64,000 bases of DNA, from NCBI RefSeq assembly GCF_011761635.1, contig NZ_JAASRN010000002.1, positions 522,634 to 586,633 on the forward strand. The letters are read 5' to 3'. Position 1 is the first letter of the stretch, and each line of letters starts with the position of its first letter. The DNA comes from Thermonema lapsum (GTDB lineage Bacteria > Bacteroidota > Bacteroidia > Cytophagales > Thermonemataceae). This document shows positions 57,562-64,000 of the stretch, in pieces. A program made the position numbers and the translations under genes. The notes under the pieces were generated by a model. It worked only from the letters and a program-made list of their open reading frames with translations, did not search any database and was not told the DNA's origin.

Positions 57562-59757
57562 TTAGACGTTTTCAGTCATAAATGCACGGAAGTGGCGCTC
57601 ATTCATAAGCTCCTCATAAGCACCCTCTGCCACCACTTTCCCCTTTTCGAGCACCACTACTCTTTTTGCCATTGACAAGAAAACGGGGTCGTTGGACAGC
57701 ATGAAGAGGGTCCAAGGGTGCTGCGGCTGGGTCAGCCACTGCAAAATGCGTTTTTTTTCAGAGTTTTGCATCTCTTGAAAATGGTCTATGATTATCAACA
57801 ATTTGGGTTTTGATACAATACAACGTGCCAAGATGAGCTTGTGCCGCTCGCTGATGGAAAGTGGACGCCCATCTGCCAGTATTTCGGTATGGATGCCCTT
57901 GGGCAAGCGCCCGATAACATCTGCCAAGCCCATCACTTCTATGGCTTCATACACATCTTTCATTTTCACATTGGGCTTGCCCATCACGATGTTTTCCAAA
58001 ATAGTGCCAGCAAACACTTCGTCTTCTGAGAAGTTATTTTCCACTACTGCTCGCCACATATCCACGTCAATATCTTTCAAAGAAAAGCCGTTCACCGAGA
58101 TATAGCCTTCATATTCCACAAAGCCCGTAAGTACGCGCATGAGGGTATGCTTGCCGGCGCCTTCAGGTCCTGCAATACACACCGTTTCGCCCGGCAATGC
58201 CGTCAGCGTAACGCCTTTCAAAATGCGCTTGCTGGAGTTGTAAGATGCCCGCACCTCTTCCATGTGAATCTCCAAGCCTTCGGGATAACGGTAGAAATCG
58301 ACTAATACCCCCCGGCGCTTCTCTAAGGGTAGGTCAGTTACCTGAGCTATCTTTTCTACAGCCGTTAAAGCATCATATACCGTAGCCAAGCCCAGAACTA
58401 ACTTTTCTATAGCATTGACTACCAGAATAATCACTACCTCAGAAGCCACCAGCTGCCCCAAGCTGATTTGCCGCTCTACTACTAAGGTAGAACCCAATAT
58501 CAAAAGCCCTCCTACAATGAGGATTTTAAATATCAAAACAAAAAGGTACTGGTTTACCAGCACTTTGAAGTGCTCCTTGCGATAATATAAATAGTAGTTT
58601 ACCAGCTCGTCCATTTTAGAAAGCGGCAAACGGCTACTGGTTGACAAACGGAAAGAATGCACTGTACGGGCGATTTCTTCCAGCCAATGGGCAATTTTGT
58701 ATTTGTAAGTGGACTCCTTGATAGAGGTGTAAAGCCCACGGTCGAAGGTATAGTAAAGCAGTATGCCAATAAAAACAAAGGTAAAGAAGATTAACCCCAA
58801 GAAGAAGGGATGATAAAGCGAGAGCAGCAATAACCCCAAAATCACCTGCAAGGCAGCCGCCGAAAGGTCAACCAATAATTTAGGTAGTTCTTTTTGTAGA
58901 ATGACCACGTCAAAAAAGCGGTTCATTAGTTCTGGCGGATAGTATTTTTTCAATACAGAAGGCTGAATTTTGGGTATGCGGTAGGCAAATTCAAAAGCCG
59001 CTTTGGCAAATACACGCTGCTGAAGAACCTCCACAAGCCACAACTGCATAAGCTGTAAACCTCCTGAAGCTGCCAAGCCTACAATCACCAAAGCAATGAC
59101 CACCACCACCGAGGTAAGTATTTTACCACTTGAAATCAAACGGAAGGTAGCCTGCACTCCCAAAGGAAGAGAAAGGGCTATTAAGCCAGAAATGATGGCA
59201 TATACATAAATGTAAAGCAAGATGTGGCGCTCGCTCTTAAGCAAGGAAAGCAAGCGTTGAAAAGGCGTAAGGGCTTTCTGCTCCTCATACTCCTTGCTGG
59301 CATAAGGCATGGGGAAAGCCGTCAAGGCAATGATTTTGTCATGGAGCGACAGGTCCACCGGATCCTCAAAGCGGATGTAGTCGTTCAGCTCTTCCACCTT
59401 ACGCTCGCGCCATGTGTCTCTACTTTCATCGAAATATTCCTCCAAAACGGTGTCCTTACCCTCTTTTCTCAAAATAACAGGGACTACTTCACCGTTGGGC
59501 AAGTAGCGAAACAGGATAATGGGCGAGTCTGTTTCATAAAAGTATGCCAGCAGTTCCTCGTTGCTGTAGCCATGCACCACGATGGCAAGATGTAGGTCTT
59601 CGCCGCGGTCTATAATGGCACGTATCCAACCGTCGGGGCTCAGGTCGCCCTCGGTGCGTTCATTCTGAATGCGTTCCAGTTCTGACTCAGGAAATTCAGC
59701 CATCTTTTCGCGCAGATGAAAAGCCACCCGACGCACAAGCCTTTCAGATAAAAGCAT
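57562..59757 (-). CDS. ABC exporter-like protein with degenerate ATPase motifs
   Basis: A 731-residue half-transporter. Residues 1-155 resemble an inactive C39-peptidase-like domain (no catalytic Cys seen). About 175-450 hold the membrane spans, and 495-731 hold an ABC domain. Every key motif differs from the norm: Walker A is G530-PEGAGK-H537-T (His where Ser/Thr binds Mg), Walker B is LLIIID658-H659 (the catalytic Glu is His), the Q loop reads VVENNF (no Gln), the signature is LSISERH rather than LSGGQ, and the H-loop is SND (Asn689 for His). Yet the frame is intact and the fold is kept. It heads an operon with HlyD and TolC. Similar degenerate proteins seem to occur in other Bacteroidota. 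Confidence 0.88.
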   Translation of the reverse strand: MLLSERLVRRVAFHLREKMAEFPESELERIQNERTEGDLSPDGWIRAIIDRGEDLHLAIVVHGYSNEELLAYFYETDSPIILFRYLPNGEVVPVILRKEGKDTVLEEYFDESRDTWRERKVEELNDYIRFEDPVDLSLHDKIIALTAFPMPYASKEYEEQKALTPFQRLLSLLKSERHILLYIYVYAIISGLIALSLPLGVQATFRLISSGKILTSVVVVIALVIVGLAASGGLQLMQLWLVEVLQQRVFAKAAFEFAYRIPKIQPSVLKKYYPPELMNRFFDVVILQKELPKLLVDLSAAALQVILGLLLLSLYHPFFLGLIFFTFVFIGILLYYTFDRGLYTSIKESTYKYKIAHWLEEIARTVHSFRLSTSSRLPLSKMDELVNYYLYYRKEHFKVLVNQYLFVLIFKILIVGGLLILGSTLVVERQISLGQLVASEVVIILVVNAIEKLVLGLATVYDALTAVEKIAQVTDLPLEKRRGVLVDFYRYPEGLEIHMEEVRASYNSSKRILKGVTLTALPGETVCIAGPEGAGKHTLMRVLTGFVEYEGYISVNGFSLKDIDVDMWRAVVENNFSEDEVFAGTILENIVMGKPNVKMKDVYEAIEVMGLADVIGRLPKGIHTEILADGRPLSISERHKLILARCIVSKPKLLIIIDHFQEMQNSEKKRILQWLTQPQHPWTLFMLSNDPVFLSMAKRVVVLEKGKVVAEGAYEELMNERHFRAFMTENV

Positions 59758-59792
59758 ATTTTACTATTTTCAATTCTCTTTTTTGATTTATA

Positions 59793-59800
59793 CAAAAGTA
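59793..59800 (-). promoter_or_regulatory. -7 element of the ABC-HlyD-TolC operon
   Basis: TACTTTTG on the minus strand, 35 bases before the ABC gene's ATG. The -33 box is not clear. Confidence 0.45.
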
Positions 59801-59836
59801 ACATTTTCAAAAGTTTCTAAGTAAATATCGTTTTTC

Positions 59837-60520
59837 ATGAAAGAAGACTCTATCAAAGCTTCTTTGGTCAAAACCCGGGACGGCTCCTTTACCCTGCACC
59901 ACCCCTTGATAGGTGCTACCTATCATTCTACTCACGGCGCCGTGCAAGAGTCCATGCATGTGTTTATCGAGCAAGGTCTTTTTTTTGTAGCAGAACGACA
60001 GAAGCAAATAAAAATTTTGGAAATGGGCTTTGGCTCAGGACTCAATGCCTTGCTCAGCCGCCTCACCACAGAAAGCCGTCTGCCAAAACATCACCTTTTC
60101 TATGAAGGCATAGAGGCATACCCTTTAGCACTTGAAACCATAGCAGCCTATCCGCTCCCCCCTGAGTTGTCTGTATGGCAAACTGCCTTCATGGAATTAC
60201 ATCAAAGCCCATGGGGACAAGCTTTCTCATGGGGCAGGCAAATGATTGTAAAGAAACACTGCTGTCAGTGGCAAGCGTTCTGGGCATCCTATACCTTCGA
60301 CCTCATTTATTACGATGCTTTTGCACCTTCTGCACAACCGGAACTTTGGGATGCTGCAAGCGTACAAAAACTGCATGCCCTGACTCATCCCGGCAGTGTG
60401 GTGGTTACATATTGTGCCCAGGGGGCTTTCAAACGTCTTTTAAAAGCAACAGGGTTTCAAGTAGAAGCCCTGCCGGGAGCACCCGGCAAACGCGAAATGA
60501 CTCGCGCTGTGCGTCTGTGA
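59837..60520 (+). CDS. mnmD: tRNA (mnm5s2U34)-methyltransferase MnmD
   Basis: A 227-residue stand-alone MnmD, the SAM-dependent part of bifunctional MnmC, which forms mnm5 at U34 of certain tRNAs. The SAM-binding motif is ILEMGFGSGLNALL (about 60-73). YYDAFAPSAQPELWD and TYCAQGAFKR follow, and GKREMTRA near the end is diagnostic. The FAD oxidase half of MnmC is absent, as in many bacteria. It converges on the M20 gene with a single base between the stops. Confidence 0.93.
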   Translation: MKEDSIKASLVKTRDGSFTLHHPLIGATYHSTHGAVQESMHVFIEQGLFFVAERQKQIKILEMGFGSGLNALLSRLTTESRLPKHHLFYEGIEAYPLALETIAAYPLPPELSVWQTAFMELHQSPWGQAFSWGRQMIVKKHCCQWQAFWASYTFDLIYYDAFAPSAQPELWDAASVQKLHALTHPGSVVVTYCAQGAFKRLLKATGFQVEALPGAPGKREMTRAVRL

Positions 60521-60521
60521 A

Positions 60522-61715
60522 TTAGGTATGCAGCTCGCTGACTGCCAGCCAAGCCATCAAGCCGGCACCAATAGGCAAGGCTGCCTCGTCTATGTCGAAA
60601 GTGGGGGTATGCACCGACGACACAATGCCGCGCGCTTCGTTGCGGGTGCCCAAGCGGTAGAAGCAAGCTTCTGCCACCTGACTGTAATAAGCGAAGTCCT
60701 CAGCTGCCAGCCACAAATCCAAATCCACCACGTTTTCTTCGCCCAAATATTCAACGGCTGCCTGCTTGGCACGGCGGGTGAGCTCCGGAGCATTGTAAAG
60801 GAAAGGATAGCCTTTCCGTATCTCCAGCTCGCAGCGCCCCCCCATGCTTTCGGCAATACCTATTGCCATTTGTTCTATGATTTCGTGTGCCCGAGCACGC
60901 CATGCCTCATCGAAAGTGCGGAAGGTGCCTTCGATATATACCTCATTGGGAATTACATTGGTAGCACCATTGGCTATGACCTTTCCGAAGCTGAGCACCG
61001 TAGGCGTCTTGGGACTGCTGCGACGACTGACGACTTGCTGTAGTGCCACGATGATTTGCGCCGCTATGGTTACGGGGTCTATACCTAGTTCCGGCATAGC
61101 TCCGTGTCCCCCCTTGCCTATCACGCGCAGATAGAGCTCATCGGTGCTTGCCATATACATGCCTTCGCGGAAGCCCACCTTACCCACAGGCAGCAAAGGC
61201 ATCACATGCTGCCCAATGACCGCTGCGGGACGGGGATTTTCCAACGCGCCTTCTTTTATCATAAGCGAAGCGCCCCCCGGTAGGCGTTCCTCACCGGGTT
61301 GAAACAACAGTTTTATGGTTCCTTCCCATTGGTCTCTGGTCTCGTATAACAAACGAGCAGCTCCCAGCAAGCAGGTGGTGTGCACGTCGTGCCCGCAGGC
61401 ATGCATCACCCCCGGATTCTGCGAGCGATAAGGCACCTCGTTGGCTTCTTCTATGGGCAAAGCATCCATATCGGCACGTAGGGCTATGGTTTTCTTGCTG
61501 GGGTTTTTCCCCTCTATCTTCGCCACAATGCCCGTACCTGCCACACCAGCTTCGAAGGGAATGCCTATCTGGCTCAAACGTTCCGCTACATAGCGGGCAG
61601 TTTCATGCTCTTGAAAAGAGAGCTCAGGGTATTGATGCAAATGACGGCGAATGCTTGTCAACTCGCCGGCGAGGGCTTCGGCTCTTTGTTTTATTTGCTC
61701 TTTCAGTGATTGCAC
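60522..61715 (-). CDS. M20-family metallopeptidase/amidohydrolase
   Basis: A 397-residue amidohydrolase of the M20D type (N-acyl-L-amino acid or peptide hydrolase). The metal-binding MHACGHDVH (about 109-117), the GEE-type acid in FQPGEERLPGG (about 139-149) and the dimerisation part VIGKGGHGAMPELGIDPV are clear. Residues near the end with LAAEDFAYYS complete the site. The exact substrate is not clear. It diverges from aroK. Confidence 0.93.
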   Translation of the reverse strand: MQSLKEQIKQRAEALAGELTSIRRHLHQYPELSFQEHETARYVAERLSQIGIPFEAGVAGTGIVAKIEGKNPSKKTIALRADMDALPIEEANEVPYRSQNPGVMHACGHDVHTTCLLGAARLLYETRDQWEGTIKLLFQPGEERLPGGASLMIKEGALENPRPAAVIGQHVMPLLPVGKVGFREGMYMASTDELYLRVIGKGGHGAMPELGIDPVTIAAQIIVALQQVVSRRSSPKTPTVLSFGKVIANGATNVIPNEVYIEGTFRTFDEAWRARAHEIIEQMAIGIAESMGGRCELEIRKGYPFLYNAPELTRRAKQAAVEYLGEENVVDLDLWLAAEDFAYYSQVAEACFYRLGTRNEARGIVSSVHTPTFDIDEAALPIGAGLMAWLAVSELHT

Positions 61716-61725
61716 AGCTTTTTCC

Positions 61726-61733
61726 TATTTTTG
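61726..61733 (+). promoter_or_regulatory. -7 element of the aroK promoter
   Basis: TATTTTTG is an exact match, 33 bases before the ATG at 61766. TTC (61702-61704) with a 21-base spacer could be the -33 box. Confidence 0.5.
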
Positions 61734-61765
61734 GGAAAAATAAAAAGCTTAGGGCAGAGAATCAA

Positions 61766-62278
61766 ATGATTGTTTATTTAGTAGGCATGCCTGGGGCAGG
61801 CAAGACCAGCTGTGGTATGGTCTGGGCAAGACAGCTGGGCTATAAGTTCTACGACATGGATGTGTTCATAGAGTCGCTACACGGGCAAAGCATACCGGCT
61901 TTGTTCGAAAGTGCAGGCGAAAGCCGTTTCAGAGAGATAGAAAAAGAAACCTTGCGCCTGATTAGCCAAGGCAATAAGCGCATCATAGCTACGGGTGGAG
62001 GCACTCCCTGTTTTTTCGACAATATGGCATTCATGAAAGCGCACGGCTTGGTAATATTTTTGGACTGCCCGGTTGATACGCTGATACAACGTCTTCATGG
62101 CAGTCAAGAGCAGCGCCCGCTGCTACAGCATTGTCGCAATGAAGAGGAAATACGCAAGTTCGTACAAGAGCTTTATGAGCAGCGCCGTCCGTTTTATGAA
62201 CAAGCACACATCAGCCTACAGAATTATGAACCGCAAAGCCTCCCCCAAGCACTTGTTTCTGCCATACAGCATACGTAA
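61766..62278 (+). CDS. aroK: Shikimate kinase
   Basis: A 170-residue shikimate kinase (aromatic amino acid pathway). Walker A is G7-MPGAGKTS15, the shikimate-binding Asp32 is in FYDMDVFIE, Arg56 is in GESRFREIE, and ATGGGTPCF (about 75-83) holds the second shikimate-binding loop. The longer frame beginning at 61655 overlaps the M20 gene and would add a spurious stretch; the promoter at 61726 supports the ATG at 61766. A methyltransferase gene follows 15 bases later. Confidence 0.94.
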   Translation: MIVYLVGMPGAGKTSCGMVWARQLGYKFYDMDVFIESLHGQSIPALFESAGESRFREIEKETLRLISQGNKRIIATGGGTPCFFDNMAFMKAHGLVIFLDCPVDTLIQRLHGSQEQRPLLQHCRNEEEIRKFVQELYEQRRPFYEQAHISLQNYEPQSLPQALVSAIQHT

Positions 62279-62293
62279 AAATAAAGCCACATT

Positions 62294-63016
62294 ATGAGCA
62301 CTAACACCTCAGGCACCCTCTTTTTGATTCCATCGGCTTTGGCAAGCGGCAGTGAGCAGGCAGTAACTACCCCACAGGTGGTTGAAGTGCTGCGCCGTGT
62401 ACGTTGTTTCTTTGTAGAAAATGAGCGTTCTGCCCGTCGTTTTATCAGTGCTTTGAAAATAGGGGTCGATATCGGGGCACTTGAGCTTTATGAATGGCAT
62501 AAAAGAAGCGACTTCCAAAGCTTGGATGCTCCCCTGAAAAAACTACTTTCGGGTACTGACTTCGGCATCATTTCAGAAGCTGGTCTGCCCGCGGTAGCTG
62601 ACCCCGGTGCTCAAATTGTGGCATGGGCTCACCGCCACGGGGTAGCCGTACGCCCGCTGACAGGTGCCTCTTCTATCTTCTTGACGCTCATGGCTTCGGG
62701 CTTGAATGGTCAATCTTTTTGTTTCCATGGCTATTTGCCCATAGAAAAAGAGGCGCGCAGCCGAAAAATAAGAGAAATAGAACAGGCAGCCCGCCAAGGA
62801 AATGCACAAATATTCATGGAAACCCCCTACCGCAACAATGCGCTGCTGGATGCCATCCTCAAACAAGTGGAAGAGAATTTACAGCTGTGTATTGGGGTAA
62901 ACTTGACTGCTGCCGATGAATGGGTATTTACTCAATCGGTGAAAAAATGGAAGCAAAGCCCACCCGACTTACACAAAAAGCCAGCGATTTTTATTCTCGG
63001 AAAACCTCCAGCATAA
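62294..63016 (+). CDS. SAM-dependent methyltransferase, tetrapyrrole-methylase fold (RsmI-related)
   Basis: A 240-residue protein of the tetrapyrrole methylase superfamily, close to RsmI, which methylates the ribose of 16S rRNA C1402. It has the motifs SEAGLPAVADPGAQIV (about 94-109), LTGASSIFLTLMASGLNGQSFCFHGYLP and METPYRNN. It differs from true RsmI in its N-terminal part and is shorter, a variant common in Bacteroidota. The target is not certain. It follows aroK by 15 bases. Confidence 0.85.
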   Translation: MSTNTSGTLFLIPSALASGSEQAVTTPQVVEVLRRVRCFFVENERSARRFISALKIGVDIGALELYEWHKRSDFQSLDAPLKKLLSGTDFGIISEAGLPAVADPGAQIVAWAHRHGVAVRPLTGASSIFLTLMASGLNGQSFCFHGYLPIEKEARSRKIREIEQAARQGNAQIFMETPYRNNALLDAILKQVEENLQLCIGVNLTAADEWVFTQSVKKWKQSPPDLHKKPAIFILGKPPA

Positions 63017-63105
63017 ACATTTGCTGCCTTTTTCTCGTATGAAGCCTAAAAGTTTCATAATTTTTGCTATCATTGTAAGATTAGGGTAGGTAAAAATACA
63101 TTTTT

Positions 63106-64000
63106 ATGCCGGCAAGGATGCGTTTTTTTATTCTAAGTCTGATTGGCTTTTTCATGATAGGCAGCTTTCAGATAACTAAAGCTCAAAATGTATTTTTTAC
63201 ACAGTATCAGCAATCGCCCTTGCTCACCAATCCGGCATTGCCTGCCACTTCCGATGTCATGTCGGCAAGCTTACTCTATCGGCGTGAATCGGTAGGCGGT
63301 GGCACTACCTTTGCTACTCCCCTGTTTAGCCTTACCTACCCCTTGTACAAGCGCTTTGAAGACACTTTGGGCTACCGCTGGGCGGGCATCGGTGCCACCA
63401 TATTGAGCGACCAAGCAGGCGCCGGCGCTCTGTTGCGCACTTCTGGTTTGAAAATAGGCTTTTCGTATTTATGGAAGCTTTCCGACAGCACGCATCATTA
63501 TTTGAGTGTGGGTGGGCAAGCCGGCTTTTTTCAAAGGGCATTGAACCTCAACAGCCTCACGACCGGAAGTCAATGGAGTGGCGGTGGATTTGACCCCACC
63601 CTGCCCAATGGTGAAAACATAGAAAACACAGCAGTGCTATTCCCAACTGCCGATTTGGGTGTGCAGTGGCGCTGGGACGATAGCCTCCGCCGTCCGATAG
63701 CGTCGGCAGGGATTGCCCTGATGCAAATAAACCAACCCAATACTTCTTTTGTAGGCGGCGACGATAAACTGCCCATGACGCTGGTTGCCAATGTTTCATT
63801 CAAAGCCATTGAAAAATATTCGGTTTCACTGCACCCTAATGGGCGCTATATTATGGCGTTCAATGGCGCTTCACAGCTCAATGCAGGCTTGGGTATCTTT
63901 TATCATTTCAACCAAGAATGGGATAGAGATTCGCTGCTTTACCGAGAAGCCACCTTAGGTGTAAACGTGTGGTATAACCCCAACGGTGTGGTAACTGCGG
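63106..64000 (+). CDS. PorP/SprF family type IX secretion system protein (partial)
   Basis: The first 298 codons of a gene that runs past the window end. A signal peptide ends KAQNVFF. The mature start QNVFFTQYQQSPLLTNPAL is the hallmark of PorP/SprF proteins, which are outer-membrane parts linked to type IX secretion and gliding. Barrel-like segments follow (WAGIGATILSDQAGAG, YLSVGGQAGF, MAFNGASQLNAGLGIFYHF). ATG codons at 63106 and 63118 are both possible starts. The frame is open to the end of the window. Confidence 0.9.
   Translation, partial: MPARMRFFILSLIGFFMIGSFQITKAQNVFFTQYQQSPLLTNPALPATSDVMSASLLYRRESVGGGTTFATPLFSLTYPLYKRFEDTLGYRWAGIGATILSDQAGAGALLRTSGLKIGFSYLWKLSDSTHHYLSVGGQAGFFQRALNLNSLTTGSQWSGGGFDPTLPNGENIENTAVLFPTADLGVQWRWDDSLRRPIASAGIALMQINQPNTSFVGGDDKLPMTLVANVSFKAIEKYSVSLHPNGRYIMAFNGASQLNAGLGIFYHFNQEWDRDSLLYREATLGVNVWYNPNGVVTA

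Overview
The window is chromosomal DNA from a member of the Bacteroidota, most likely of the order Cytophagales. Three kinds of evidence support this. Promoters follow the Bacteroidota pattern (TTG, a 19-21 base spacer, then TAnnTTTG) in front of several genes. The gene set is typical of the phylum: a PorP/SprF-type type IX secretion protein, an Oar-like outer-membrane receptor, DUF4290, DUF3109, DUF59 in a suf operon, and many small lipoproteins. Ribosome binding sites are weak. I cannot name the genus. I see no insertion sequence, prophage, CRISPR array or other mobile element; this is core genome with a few unusual or damaged genes.

Layout. 1-8.2 kb: a secreted protein, an LEA14-like lipoprotein, a large GH3-serine hydrolase fusion (peptidoglycan recycling type), mutL and a DegP-like protease. 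8.3-17 kb: tRNA-Asn, a pcrA-DUF4290 pair, a frameshifted WG-repeat lipoprotein, a DJ-1/PfpI protein, a small decayed gene, a Cys/Met-metabolism PLP enzyme and DUF3109. 17-20 kb: an operon sufS-sufE-DUF59-bacilliredoxin on the minus strand. 20-24 kb: a DUF4139 protein, clpP and clpX. 24-30 kb: dipeptidyl peptidase IV and an Oar-like receptor gene broken by one amber codon. 30-33 kb: ligA with a small cytochrome b5-like gene, and a divergent SPFH protein. 33-38 kb: a small secreted membrane protein, then a PD40 lipoprotein, a second lipoprotein, acylphosphatase and an ankyrin-containing multidomain protein. 38-45 kb: radA, menE, a sodium:solute symporter, clpS, recR, an alkyltransferase-like protein and an outer-membrane beta-barrel protein behind a sigma-54-like promoter. 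45-53 kb: an operon DUF1684-nuoC-pepP, a 2OG-Fe(II) oxygenase, ffh, eno, an OmpH/Skp lipoprotein, tRNA-Leu and rpmB. 53-64 kb: a PDZ-alpha/beta hydrolase, an ABC-HlyD-TolC export operon whose ABC protein has lost its catalytic motifs, mnmD, an M20 amidohydrolase, aroK, a tetrapyrrole-methylase-family methyltransferase and the start of a porP/sprF gene that runs off the window.

Common themes are protein quality control (ClpP, ClpX, ClpS, DegP, DPP IV, PepP), genome maintenance (MutL, PcrA, LigA, RadA, RecR, the alkyltransferase-like protein), Fe-S and thiol chemistry (the suf operon), and the cell envelope (many lipoproteins, OmpH, Oar, TolC, PorP). The points most worth checking are the degenerate ABC exporter, the amber codon in the receptor, the A8-tract frameshift in the WG-repeat gene, the missing endonuclease residues in MutL, and the sigma-54-like promoter.
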